Part shown: piece after piece, positions 1 to 8,073 of the stretch
Layout of the letters: each line of letters starts with the position of its first letter
How positions within the stretch are numbered: position 1 is the stretch's first letter
NCBI GenBank assembly: GCA_017557535.1
Contig: JAFYYM010000007.1
Location: 1 to 64,000 of the forward strand
Length of the DNA stretch: 64,000 bases
DNA from: Bacteroidales bacterium
GTDB lineage: Bacteria; Bacteroidota; Bacteroidia; Bacteroidales; UBA932
Direction of reading: 5' to 3'
The notes under the pieces: generated by a model
The model's input: the letters and a program-made list of their open reading frames with translations, nothing else
The model's database searches: none
What the model was told of the DNA's origin: nothing
Position numbers and translations under genes: made by a program

Positions 1-222
1 CTCCACGAAAGAGGGATCGGACTGGAACTGAATAAGATAATAGAAGCCAGAGGTCTTGTGCTGGATCGGATAAGCCAGCTGGCGGAGGCCCCAGTCTTCT
101 TCGTACACGACCTCACCACCATTGTCAGCGATGAGCTTGGTGTACTTGGCAACCGCTTCCTTCATCTGTTGATCAGACAAAACGGGAGTAGCGATGAAAA
201 CGGTCTCGTACTGTTTTAACAT
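1..222 (-). CDS. rpsF: 30S ribosomal protein S6 (3' part outside window)
   Basis: Structural protein of the small ribosomal subunit, where S6 pairs with S18 on 16S rRNA. The minus strand encodes a protein beginning MLKQYETVFIATPVLSDQQ and running through KAVAKYTKLI-type and WGLRQLAYPI-type segments that are typical of S6 N-termini. The ATG is at 220-222 and 74 codons are present before the window edge, so the C-terminus is missing. A full Bacteroidota promoter and a leader hairpin lie directly upstream. In this phylum rpsF is usually followed by rpsR and rplI, which would lie outside the window. The family assignment is very secure. Confidence 0.95.
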   Translation of the reverse strand, partial: MLKQYETVFIATPVLSDQQMKEAVAKYTKLIADNGGEVVYEEDWGLRQLAYPIQHKTSGFYYLIQFQSDPSFVE

Positions 223-254
223 TTTGTTGTAAAATTTTGATAATTAATAAAATA

Positions 255-292
255 CAGCCCTTTTGGGAACGTATGCCAACCCAAAAGGACTG
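255..292 (-). promoter_or_regulatory. Hairpin in the rpsF leader
   Basis: On the minus strand, two 13-base arms (280-292 and 255-267, core CCTTTTGGG / CCCAAAAGG) pair with one G-U wobble around a 12-base loop. The hairpin sits at the very start of the predicted transcript, 33 bases before the rpsF ATG. S6 or S6:S18 autoregulation through an mRNA structure is known in several bacteria; I do not see the CCG bulge reported for that motif, so the regulator here is inference. The arm next to the promoter overlaps the likely transcription start, leaving about 10 pairs certain to be transcribed. Confidence 0.55.
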
Positions 293-323
293 CAAATATA
301 GTCAATTATTCCGAATCCGCAAA
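293..323 (-). promoter_or_regulatory. rpsF promoter, Bacteroidota type
   Basis: On the minus strand TTTG (320-323) is followed by exactly 19 bases and then TATATTTG (293-300), a full match to the -33 TTTG / -7 TAnnTTTG pattern of the Bacteroidota primary sigma factor. Transcription should start around 286-289. This is the cleanest promoter in the window and supports the taxonomic assignment. Confidence 0.8.
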
Positions 324-325
324 AA

Positions 326-351
326 AGATTCTTCGTTCTGCTCAGAATGAC
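326..351 (-). repeat. Dispersed repeat family A, copy 1
   Basis: Minus-strand copy of a roughly 26-bp repeat with the pattern GTCATTCTGAGC, a short variable centre, then GAAGAATCT. It fills most of the gap between pepD and the rpsF promoter. Other copies are at 11014-11039, 19869-19894, 26850-26877, 43291-43316 and 52287-52312. Confidence 0.65.
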
Positions 352-353
352 AA

Positions 354-1814
354 TTACTTCGCCGGAATATTCTCCAAGACATTGGTGAGGAACTTCCAGG
401 TCTGGGCGACAGTGTCAATCTTCACCCTCTCGTCCGGTGAATGGGGATGGACGATTGTGGGACCTATGGAGACCATCTCCCAGTTGGGATACTTGGCTCC
501 CATGATGGCGCACTCAAGTCCTCCATGGGTGGCGGTGATCTTCAGATCCTTGCCGAAAAGACCTTTGTAGGTATCTTCGAGAACCTTGATCATTGGTGTG
601 CCGAGTTTCGGAGTCCAGCCACTGTAAGCTCCTGAGGTCGAATACTTGGCGCCGGCAAGCTCGAAGACATAGCGGATGGAGTCAGCGAGATACATCTTGG
701 CTGAGTCAATCGAGCTTCTGGTCAGGGAATGGACAGTCAGATGCCCTTTAGCTGTGCGAATGATAGCCATATTCGTGGAAGTCTCAGTGAGGCCGGGGAT
801 GGTGTCGCTCATCCTGCGCACGCCATGAGGGCAGGCGATGATAGCTTTAAGAGCCCTGTCGATGACCTTGGGGCTGATGTAACGGGCAGGAACCTTCCCC
901 ATGCTCTCCAAGTACATGACCATGCCGGGATCCGAATACTGGAACTCAAACCTGCACTCCTCGAAAGTACCCTCGACCAGAGCCTTGACCTTACCGGACA
1001 ATTCGGCGGGAAGGACGATGACGGCCTGGGCCTCGAACGGGATGGCGTTCCGCAAAGATCCTCCGGAGATACCTGCCACCTTCACCTCGGGGAACTTACC
1101 TGTCACAGCCTTCAGGATACGGCACACAGCCTTGTTGGCATTACCCCTGAAAAGGGATATGTCCATACCCGAATGACCGCCTTTCAAGCCCTTGATAGTG
1201 ATCATATAAGAGATATAACCCTCTGGAGTCTTGTAGGTTCTGTATGAGAAATCGGCGGTTCCGTCTACACCTCCCGCGCAACCGGTGCAAAGCTCGCCCT
1301 CTTCTTCCGAGTCGAGGTTCAGCAATATATCTCCTTTAAGGACGCCCGGCTTCAAGGAGCTGGCTCCGGTCATACCGGTCTCTTCATCGTAGGTGATGAG
1401 GGCCTCCAGCAGACCATGCTTGAGAGTCTTGTCTTGAAGGACGGAAAGCGCCAGTGCGACACCGATACCATTATCAGCGCCGAGCGTGGTACCTTTAGCG
1501 GCCACCCACTCCCCTTTTATCTCAGTCTCAATCGGGTCTGTGAGAAAGTCATGCTTTGTTTCGGCGGTCTTCTGGGGAACCATGTCCATATGGGCCTGCA
1601 TGATCACTCCCTTACGGTTCTCGAAACCAGGAGTGGCGGGCGCGGAGAATATGATGTTGCCGGTGTCGTCACGTTTGACGTCAACCCCATGCTTCTTTCC
1701 CCACTCAAGCAGGTATTCCTGAACTTTCTCCTCGTGCTTTGAAGGACGAGGAATCCTGGTAAGGCCATAGAAATTCTCCCAAACGGCCTTTGGCTCTAAA
1801 TCTCTGATTGTCAT
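354..1814 (-). CDS. pepD: Aminoacyl-histidine dipeptidase (M20 family)
   Basis: Cytosolic zinc dipeptidase that cleaves Xaa-His dipeptides such as carnosine and other unspecific dipeptides. The 486-residue length equals the family norm. Visible metal and catalytic residues are H75 and D77 in QAHMDM, D114 in GADNGIG, the general-base pair E144-E145 in YDEETGMTG, and the acidic NLDSEEEGELCTGCAGG segment characteristic of PepD. The family's lid domain lies between the two halves of the catalytic domain. The gene follows a DUF4831 gene on the same strand with an 11-base gap, so the two may be cotranscribed. Together with the POT transporter at 3904 it fits uptake and breakdown of small peptides. 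Confidence 0.95.
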   Translation of the reverse strand: MTIRDLEPKAVWENFYGLTRIPRPSKHEEKVQEYLLEWGKKHGVDVKRDDTGNIIFSAPATPGFENRKGVIMQAHMDMVPQKTAETKHDFLTDPIETEIKGEWVAAKGTTLGADNGIGVALALSVLQDKTLKHGLLEALITYDEETGMTGASSLKPGVLKGDILLNLDSEEEGELCTGCAGGVDGTADFSYRTYKTPEGYISYMITIKGLKGGHSGMDISLFRGNANKAVCRILKAVTGKFPEVKVAGISGGSLRNAIPFEAQAVIVLPAELSGKVKALVEGTFEECRFEFQYSDPGMVMYLESMGKVPARYISPKVIDRALKAIIACPHGVRRMSDTIPGLTETSTNMAIIRTAKGHLTVHSLTRSSIDSAKMYLADSIRYVFELAGAKYSTSGAYSGWTPKLGTPMIKVLEDTYKGLFGKDLKITATHGGLECAIMGAKYPNWEMVSIGPTIVHPHSPDERVKIDTVAQTWKFLTNVLENIPAK

Positions 1815-1825
1815 AAGTTTATTAA

Positions 1826-2842
1826 TTATTTGGTTGAAATCGGGAAATAACTCTCAACGCCGAGCTGATAGACGGCCACCCTGTCCTGAAGGATCGGGTT
1901 GACACCATCGGTGAGTTTGACGGCACAAATAGCCGGGATCCTGTAGACAGCGACGGCGCCCCTTGCCGCGGTAGCCTTACCCGAAGCCTGTGACACAGGC
2001 TGAGGGGTAAGCTCCAGCAGATAAGGCTTGCCGGAGACGTTGTCGGCGGAGACTATCCCATCTGTGTCGGATAGTCTGAAAGCGACATAAGTCTGAGCTT
2101 TGCGCTCCTTCTCGGGAACCACGTCGCACTTCATCTTCTGGGTCTGGAAATCGCTGTATCCTATAAACATGGACATATATTCCTTCTCCAGGGCGGCGAT
2201 CTCCGCCAGGGCGGCCCCCATAGCCTCTCCACTATAGGTCGCGTCGGTGTCACCGGTCACGATCTGCACCCTTTTCTTCCTGAGGTCGAAAATCATATCG
2301 GCAGCCTCCTTCGCCCTCTGCTCAAGCGGCTTCTGGACTACCATGCTCTGCTGGACGGCAACACGGTTGCCATCGACCCCTCGGATGAGTGTCGTGGCCT
2401 CTGAAGTCAGATTGGAGCTTACTCCCCTGTCGGAGAAATCGGCATCAGCCTGGGAGGCGAAGCGCCACTCGGCCCCATTACCGAAAGATCCATCATTGAC
2501 AGCCACAAGACCCTGGGATGTAAGAGCCAGGAAAGACATCGCACCTTTATCAGGGGTGATATAAAACCGGTAATTCTGATCCGCCTCAATCTGTGGAGTC
2601 ATCCTGACGGCGCTAAGGACGCATGTCTGCTGATCTTCCTGCCTCGCGTTGACACCCAGGTACTTCTGCGCGAATTTGGCATAAGGCCCGGCGTGGAAAC
2701 TCTCACGCACAGCCTCGACCTCGAGGGTTATAGTGGTCTGCGGAAGGGCATAGGAAACGGTTCCCATCGGGTCCTGCGCATTCGCCACAACCGCCGGTAA
2801 AAGGGCGGCGAGGATGATTGATAGTTTTCTGTTCATTCTCAT
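1826..2842 (-). CDS. DUF4831 family protein, exported
   Basis: Protein of unknown function belonging, by overall sequence pattern, to DUF4831, a family confined mainly to Bacteroidota. From the chosen ATG at 2842 it has 338 residues and a signal peptide of about 21 residues ending near VVANAQD, so it is exported to the periplasm or outer surface. The body has repeated segments rich in beta-forming residues and no recognisable catalytic motif. An upstream in-frame start at 2875 would overlap the neighbouring acyltransferase gene and put extra polar residues before the signal peptide, so I chose 2842; 2836 is also possible. Family assignment is from memory of the pattern, not a search. Confidence 0.75.
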   Translation of the reverse strand: MRMNRKLSIILAALLPAVVANAQDPMGTVSYALPQTTITLEVEAVRESFHAGPYAKFAQKYLGVNARQEDQQTCVLSAVRMTPQIEADQNYRFYITPDKGAMSFLALTSQGLVAVNDGSFGNGAEWRFASQADADFSDRGVSSNLTSEATTLIRGVDGNRVAVQQSMVVQKPLEQRAKEAADMIFDLRKKRVQIVTGDTDATYSGEAMGAALAEIAALEKEYMSMFIGYSDFQTQKMKCDVVPEKERKAQTYVAFRLSDTDGIVSADNVSGKPYLLELTPQPVSQASGKATAARGAVAVYRIPAICAVKLTDGVNPILQDRVAVYQLGVESYFPISTK

Positions 2843-2862
2843 ATTTTCTCTGTTTATCAATA

Positions 2863-3780
2863 TTATCTCTTCCATCTTTTATGGCTCCATAGATAGCACC
2901 ATGGATAAGCCTCAATGTCAGCCTGAAGGAGCCTGTAATACTCCTGCATTATCTCATGCGGAGTCATCGTTGAAGCGTCACAGGTGATCTCTGTGAACCT
3001 CCACTCATAATGGCCTTTACCAGCCGGCACCATACTCGAATACAAAACGGTCCATCCGAATTTGCACGCTATGGACGCCGCCCCAAGCATGGTTTTAGTC
3101 TTCTGGCCCATGAAGTCCACAGTGTCATCCACCGTCGAGTTCTTGTACGGGCTCTGGTCGGTATTGACATTCACGACCAGTTTGCGTTCCTTGTTTCTCA
3201 CCGCATAGCGGAGGAAGTCCTCTGAGCTGACATAGCTGTTGTACCCTATCCTCAAAACCGGGGCGCAGCGGTTCAACCTCATGATCTCATCCCACATCTT
3301 ACTCTTCAAAGGTTTATACACGAACACAACGTCATTGGGGTCAAGGCCTTCCGGCAGATGGCCGCCATCCCTATAGTCGTAACTGGCACATCCCCCCATC
3401 AATTCCCAATTGCCCAAGTGGGAGTACAGGGCCACAATTCCCTTGCTCTCCGCATAAGCCTTATCGAACTCATCGATGTTGGAATACTCGACAATCCGCT
3501 TACGGTGAAGACGTTCCGGATTGCGGCACCCTCCGAACCACACCGCCTCGGCGATCAAACGACCGAAATGCTTGTAAAACTCGTCAGCTATTTTGGTAAG
3601 CTCATCATATTTCTTCTCAGGGAAAGAACGGGACAAGTTGATCATCACCACGTCCCGGCGGTAGCGCATCACACTCTTCAGCAGCCACGACAAAAAACGC
3701 CCGCAAGCGTAGTGAAAGCCCAGAGGCAACGCTCCAAGAGCCCTCATTATTCCTTTCATTATGACTGTACCGATCCTCAT
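2863..3780 (-). CDS. Lipid A biosynthesis-type acyltransferase (LpxL/HtrB family)
   Basis: Membrane-associated acyltransferase expected to add a secondary acyl chain to lipid A or a related lipid at the inner membrane. The 305-residue protein starts with a short hydrophobic segment and contains the family's H-x4-E signature as SHLGNWE, followed later by the conserved Asp/Asn-rich NVNTDQSP segment and the C-terminal HKRWKR-type basic end. The open frame begins with GTG at 3783, but the ATG at 3780 is the likelier start. The -7 element TATATTTG at 3804-3811 lies about 23 bases upstream. The stop codon lies 20 bases before the DUF4831 start, which suggests cotranscription. Confidence 0.88.
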   Translation of the reverse strand: MRIGTVIMKGIMRALGALPLGFHYACGRFLSWLLKSVMRYRRDVVMINLSRSFPEKKYDELTKIADEFYKHFGRLIAEAVWFGGCRNPERLHRKRIVEYSNIDEFDKAYAESKGIVALYSHLGNWELMGGCASYDYRDGGHLPEGLDPNDVVFVYKPLKSKMWDEIMRLNRCAPVLRIGYNSYVSSEDFLRYAVRNKERKLVVNVNTDQSPYKNSTVDDTVDFMGQKTKTMLGAASIACKFGWTVLYSSMVPAGKGHYEWRFTEITCDASTMTPHEIMQEYYRLLQADIEAYPWCYLWSHKRWKR

Positions 3781-3803
3781 CACTGATTCTCTTTCGCAAT
3801 TTA

Positions 3804-3840
3804 CAAATATAAGAAAAGCCCTTCAAATATCATAAATTTG
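3804..3840. promoter_or_regulatory. Divergent promoters for the acyltransferase and POT transporter
   Basis: Two -7 elements face away from each other: TATATTTG on the minus strand (3804-3811) for the acyltransferase and TAAATTTG on the plus strand (3833-3840) for the POT transporter. Neither has a convincing -33 partner at 19-21 bases. The plus-strand element overlaps the TTG at 3838 that could otherwise be read as a start codon, which rules out that longer version of the transporter. Confidence 0.55.
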
Positions 3841-3903
3841 GAGAATCTGCCTTTAATTCGTATTTTAGTAAGTCAATTCGGAATCAAACCAAAACAATCA
3901 AAT

Positions 3904-5466
3904 ATGTTCAAAAATCACCCGAAAGGACTGCTAGCCGCCGCTCTCAGCAACATGGGAGAGCGATTCGGCTACTATATTATGAATGCGGTCCTGACCCTTT
4001 TCCTATGCTCCAAGTTCGGTCTCACCGACACGAGCGCCGGTCTGATCTACTCATTCTTCTATTGCGGCATCTATGTGTTGAGCCTTGTGGGAGGTATCAT
4101 CGCTGACCGCAAGTCCGACTACAAGGGAACGATTCAGAAAGGATTGATTATCATGGCCTTAGGCTATATCCTCCTGTCGATTCCCATCTTTGCCACACCG
4201 AACAATAAGATCTGGCTGCTTCCCTTCACATGCATCGCCCTTTTCCTTATCGCGTTCGGTAATGGTCTGTTCAAGGGCAACCTCCAGGCCATCGTGGGAC
4301 AGCTCTACGACGACTTCGAGGCCGAGGCTGCCAAGGAAGGCCCTGAAAAGCTCAAATGGGCTCAGGGACAACGAGATTCAGGATTCCAGATTTTCTACGT
4401 ATTCATTAATATCGGAGGCCTTATCGCCCCCTTTGTGGCCCCTCTCATCAGGCAGTGGTGGCTCGGACTGCACAATGTCTCTTACAACGCCCAGCTTCCC
4501 AGGTTGTGCCATAACTTCATAGCGGATGGCAATGTCTCTAACAACCTACTGGCTGAGGCTGCCAATGCCGGTGCGGTACTGGACCCTTCCAACACAGAGG
4601 CGATCGGCCAATTCTGCTCCAATTATCTGGATTACTTCAACACCGGAGTCCACTTCTCGTTCATCGCCTCGGTCATCGCCATGCTGATCTCCCTGACGAT
4701 ATTCCTCTGCACCAAGAAACTGTTCCCCACTCCGGGGAAGAAAGCCGCCGCAGTCTCCTCAGATTACACCGAGGAAGAGAAACTCGCGATGGCAAAGGAG
4801 ATCAAGCAGAGGATGTACGCCCTTTTCGCCGTTCTCGGCGTCGTCATCTTCTTCTGGTTCTCTTTCCACCAGAATGGCCAGTCCCTGTCGTTCTTCGCCC
4901 GTGACTTCGTGAACACCAGCAAGATAGCCCCTGAGATTTGGCAAGCGGTCAATCCGTTCTTCGTGATAGTGCTGACTCCTTTCATCATGTGGTTCTTCGG
5001 ATGGCTGGGAAAGAAAGGCAAACAGATTTCCACTCCCAGGAAGATCGCCTACGGAATGGGTATAGCGGCCCTGGCTTATATATTCCTGTCGTTGTTCTCC
5101 TTCAAGATGGGATATCCTTCAGCTCAGGATTTCCTCGCTCAGGACACCGCCGCCCAGTCCGCCGTCAAGGCCGGACCATGGGTGCTGATAGTGATGTATT
5201 TCTTCCTTACCGTCGCTGAGCTCTTCATCTCCCCTCTAGGACTTTCCTTCGTATCCAAGGTGGCCCCGAAGAGCATGCAGGGCCTTTGCCAGGGTCTATG
5301 GCTTGGCGCCACGGCAGTAGGCAACCTCTTCCTTTTCCTTGGCCCGAAGATGTACAACGTCATGCCCCTTGGATGGTGCTGGGGAGTTTTCGCATGCCTA
5401 TGCATCCTCTCGATGGGAGTGATGTTCGGTATGGTCAAATGGCTTGAGAGGGTGACTAACTCTTAG
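3904..5466 (+). CDS. POT-family proton:peptide symporter
   Basis: Inner-membrane transporter that imports di- and tripeptides with protons (major facilitator superfamily, PTR2/POT family). The N-terminal helix carries NMGERFGYYIMN, the family's ExxER-type proton-coupling motif in its usual position, and the second conserved stretch GGLIAPFVAP follows FQIFYVFINI. About 12-14 hydrophobic segments are evident over 520 residues. A loop between about residues 200 and 250 is longer than in E. coli DtpA, as is common in Bacteroidota. The ATG at 3904 is chosen because the promoter element lies at 3833-3840. The 3' end overlaps the convergent TIGR02757 gene by 11 bases. Confidence 0.92.
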   Translation: MFKNHPKGLLAAALSNMGERFGYYIMNAVLTLFLCSKFGLTDTSAGLIYSFFYCGIYVLSLVGGIIADRKSDYKGTIQKGLIIMALGYILLSIPIFATPNNKIWLLPFTCIALFLIAFGNGLFKGNLQAIVGQLYDDFEAEAAKEGPEKLKWAQGQRDSGFQIFYVFINIGGLIAPFVAPLIRQWWLGLHNVSYNAQLPRLCHNFIADGNVSNNLLAEAANAGAVLDPSNTEAIGQFCSNYLDYFNTGVHFSFIASVIAMLISLTIFLCTKKLFPTPGKKAAAVSSDYTEEEKLAMAKEIKQRMYALFAVLGVVIFFWFSFHQNGQSLSFFARDFVNTSKIAPEIWQAVNPFFVIVLTPFIMWFFGWLGKKGKQISTPRKIAYGMGIAALAYIFLSLFSFKMGYPSAQDFLAQDTAAQSAVKAGPWVLIVMYFFLTVAELFISPLGLSFVSKVAPKSMQGLCQGLWLGATAVGNLFLFLGPKMYNVMPLGWCWGVFACLCILSMGVMFGMVKWLERVTNS

Positions 5467-6157
5467 TGACTCCGTAGCCGAATAGCGCGAAGTCACCTTT
5501 ACATGGATCACCGGGGAAGATGTCATCGAACACCCCGGTGATTTCTTTTACCGTCACTATATCCTTTTGTTTGCGGTTGGTGAGTCCCAACGCGACCGCC
5601 TCTTCATAGACATGGACATCCAAAGGAATCAACAACACGGCGGGATCGGTGTTCTTCCAAAGGCCGAGATCTACCTTCCCGTCATTCCTGACCATCCAGC
5701 GACGCATCATGTTGATCTTCTTATTTGGTGCCTTAAGGTCGGGTTTCTGACCGAATATCTTGACCCTGATCTCATCCTGAGAAAGGCTCTCAAGGCTGGG
5801 AAGTTCCTCATACACAGCCTTTAGGCGGGAGCATATCGCCGCCACCTCGCTCCATTTGACGGTGCGGTGGATGCTGCACGGATCACACCTCCACTCCCCT
5901 CTCATAACGTAGTCATAAGGCCTCCAGTCCATCTCGTCGAAGAGCCTGCCACAGTCCCGGACTATCATAGCCCTTCTGCCCCAAGCGAAATGAGCGGCGA
6001 ATATGGCCGCCACCTCAACGTCCTTGACTGATCGCTCCCCTGAACGGACCAGTTCAGAGAAACGCCGGGGGAAAGATATCGGATCCTCCTGGAAATACTT
6101 AGGATCATTGTATGTCCCAGCCCATTGAATGAGCAGGTCTCTAGTATTCTTATCCAT
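5456..6157 (-). CDS. TIGR02757 family protein (DUF2400)
   Basis: Conserved protein of unknown function, 233 residues, matching the TIGR02757 pattern: an N-terminal DPISFPRRF segment, FAAHFAWGRRAMI, the central RLFDEMDWRPYDYV block, and a C-terminal LDVHVYEEAVALGLTNRKQKD motif followed by DPCKGDFALFGYG. The C-terminal part resembles a helix-hairpin-helix glycosylase-like fold with DPCKGDFALF near the end; that likeness is only a suggestion. Its start overlaps the end of the radical SAM gene by 8 bases, so the two are probably translated from one message. Confidence 0.85.
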   Translation of the reverse strand: MDKNTRDLLIQWAGTYNDPKYFQEDPISFPRRFSELVRSGERSVKDVEVAAIFAAHFAWGRRAMIVRDCGRLFDEMDWRPYDYVMRGEWRCDPCSIHRTVKWSEVAAICSRLKAVYEELPSLESLSQDEIRVKIFGQKPDLKAPNKKINMMRRWMVRNDGKVDLGLWKNTDPAVLLIPLDVHVYEEAVALGLTNRKQKDIVTVKEITGVFDDIFPGDPCKGDFALFGYGVTKS

Positions 6158-7412
6158 TCTCTGATAATTGTTTACGTGCCCAAGGCATCACCTTGGCCGG
6201 AGCCTTCTTAAGCAGCAGCAAGTCCCGCATCTTCTCAAAATATGGCTGGGTGTGACGGAAATAGTCTTTCAAACCGACACATAGGGAATTACGACCCTCT
6301 CCGTCGGAATTCCTCTCGAAGCGATGCTTGGGACATTCGCCACGGCAGGCGAAATAGAAACGGCATTTCTTGCACTCACGAGGCAGGCTTTCCCTCTTAG
6401 CAACACCGAAACGGAAACGCTTGGGGTCATTGTATATCTCCAGCAAAGACTTATCCTTAATATTGCCAAGAAGGTATTCAGGGTACACGAAATGGTCGCA
6501 GTTGTACACGTCTCCGTTGTGCTCTACCACAAGGCAATCGCCGCACGTCTCACACATAGAGCAGACACCAGGTTGGACGTGGCAATACTGGGCGAGAGTG
6601 GCGTCGAACATCTGTACATAATACTCGCCCACATCGCTGACAACCCATTCGTCGAATATGTCATTGAGGAACCGCCCATACCCCTCAGCGCTCACACTCC
6701 ATGAAGCGAGACGGGCACCCTCTGTCTCCGGGGACACTATCACCGGTCTCCTGTAATCCGGCCTGTCCACCACGTGCTCCACTGCCGGGAGGAACTGCAT
6801 GTAATGGCTGCCGATGGATTTGAAGAAGGAATATATCTCCTTTCCACGACCCTCGCAGCGGGAGTTCACCACACTCAGGGTATTGAATTCCACTCCGTAC
6901 CGTTTCAGCGTGTCGACCGAAGCCATCACCCTATCCCAGGTCGGACGCCCCTGTTTGTCCAGCCGAAACCCGTCATGGATATCCTTGGGGCCATCGAGAG
7001 ACACCCCGACCAGGAAATTATTCATCCTGAAGAACTTGCACCATTCCTCATCTATCAGTGTGGCATTTGTCTGAATGGTGTTCAGAATTCTCTTGTCCGA
7101 TGCGAATTCCCTCTGGAACGCGATAGCCTTCCGATAGAAATCCAGTCCAAGAAGGAGCGGCTCACCCCCATGCCAGCAGAAGGTCACCTCAGGGACAGCG
7201 TTGGCGGTGATATACTGACGGATATATTCCCGGAGCAAATCATCGCTCATTACAGCCTCCTTTCCACCGTACCTCAAAGCCTTATCGAGATAGTAGCAGT
7301 AAGAGCAATCGAGGTTGCACGCCGACCCGGCAGGCTTCACCATAGTGGAGAAAGCGGTCGGTCTGGATTCTTTCACGGCGTCACTGAGGGTGACTGTCTT
7401 CGATTTGTTCAT
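6150..7412 (-). CDS. Anaerobic sulfatase-maturating-type radical SAM/SPASM enzyme
   Basis: Predicted iron-sulfur enzyme that would convert an active-site Cys or Ser of a sulfatase to formylglycine using S-adenosylmethionine. The radical SAM motif CNLDCSYCYY lies near residues 33-42, the downstream cluster binds through CSMCETCGDC around residues 275-285, and the SPASM motif CRFYFACRGECPKHRF follows near residue 350. The 420-residue length is typical of Bacteroides anSMEs. No sulfatase gene is present in the window, so the substrate must lie elsewhere or differ. It is the first gene of a pair with the TIGR02757 gene and is divergent from the kinase gene at 7459. Confidence 0.88.
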   Translation of the reverse strand: MNKSKTVTLSDAVKESRPTAFSTMVKPAGSACNLDCSYCYYLDKALRYGGKEAVMSDDLLREYIRQYITANAVPEVTFCWHGGEPLLLGLDFYRKAIAFQREFASDKRILNTIQTNATLIDEEWCKFFRMNNFLVGVSLDGPKDIHDGFRLDKQGRPTWDRVMASVDTLKRYGVEFNTLSVVNSRCEGRGKEIYSFFKSIGSHYMQFLPAVEHVVDRPDYRRPVIVSPETEGARLASWSVSAEGYGRFLNDIFDEWVVSDVGEYYVQMFDATLAQYCHVQPGVCSMCETCGDCLVVEHNGDVYNCDHFVYPEYLLGNIKDKSLLEIYNDPKRFRFGVAKRESLPRECKKCRFYFACRGECPKHRFERNSDGEGRNSLCVGLKDYFRHTQPYFEKMRDLLLLKKAPAKVMPWARKQLSENG

Positions 7413-7441
7413 TGATTGACTGCCTATTGACGCGAATTTAG

Positions 7442-7449
7442 TATTTTTG
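7442..7449 (+). promoter_or_regulatory. -7 element for the zeta-like kinase gene
   Basis: TATTTTTG matches TAnnTTTG. It ends 9 bases before the ATG at 7459, so the transcript would have almost no leader. It also excludes the in-frame TTG at 7447 as the start. No good -33 element is seen at the normal spacing. Confidence 0.5.
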
Positions 7450-7458
7450 TACGATTAT

Positions 7459-8073
7459 ATGCCCAGATTGTTCATCATATCCGGCTGCAATGGTTCCGGC
7501 AAGACAACAGCGTCATACGCTGTCCTTCCCGAGATGCTCGAATGCAGCGAATTCGTGAACTCAGACGAGTTCGCGAAAAGCTTGTCGCCATTCAGCCCTG
7601 AGAAGGCCTCGGTTGGTGCCAGTAGATATATGCTTCTTAAAATGAGGCATTTACTGGGACGCAAAGAGGATTTCGCGATAGAGACCACCCTGGCCACTAG
7701 GTCCATGCTCAAGTTGATCAAAGACGCGCAGGAGGCAGGGTATCACGTGACTATCCTATACCTCTGGCTGAATTCTCCTGAGCTGGCGGTCGCAAGAGTC
7801 AAGGCTAGGGTCGCCGCCGGCGGCCACAACATCAAGGAGGAGACGATCCGAAGACGTTACAGAGTGGGTCTCCACTACCTGTTCAGGGACTTTATGCCGC
7901 TCTGCGACAGGTGGATCCTGTGCGATAATTCCGAAGACCGGCTTGAGATTGTCGCGGAGAGTTCCGACGCTGGAATCACCGTGAGGAACCCGGAGACATT
8001 CGGCAAGATAAAATCGATGAACTACGAGTACGAGAAAGTGTTGAAAGAAGAAGAAAAGAAGAGGAATGATTAA
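7459..8073 (+). CDS. Zeta-toxin-like P-loop kinase
   Basis: Small ATP-dependent kinase of the zeta toxin / AAA_33 type; zeta enzymes phosphorylate UDP-N-acetylglucosamine, but many chromosomal relatives have unknown substrates. The 204-residue protein has a Walker A motif GCNGSGKTT at residues 9-17 directly after the first strand, a NSDEF segment equivalent to the catalytic Asp region of zeta, FAIETTLATR as the substrate-binding strand, and RRRYRVGLHYLF as the arginine-rich lid. No epsilon-like antitoxin gene adjoins it. Its end overlaps the tldD start by 8 bases, so it is read together with tldD/pmbA, which argues against a simple toxin role. Confidence 0.75.
   Translation: MPRLFIISGCNGSGKTTASYAVLPEMLECSEFVNSDEFAKSLSPFSPEKASVGASRYMLLKMRHLLGRKEDFAIETTLATRSMLKLIKDAQEAGYHVTILYLWLNSPELAVARVKARVAAGGHNIKEETIRRRYRVGLHYLFRDFMPLCDRWILCDNSEDRLEIVAESSDAGITVRNPETFGKIKSMNYEYEKVLKEEEKKRND

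Noticed and set aside
729-1247. 172-residue plus-strand frame opposite pepD
   Set aside because: Antisense shadow of a secure gene with no promoter or recognisable domain.
7447-7458. TTG start for the zeta-like kinase
   Set aside because: The TTG is part of the -7 promoter element TATTTTTG, so it would not be transcribed.
7459-8073. Toxin-antitoxin system
   Set aside because: No antitoxin gene next to it and translational coupling to tldD; better described as a zeta-like kinase.
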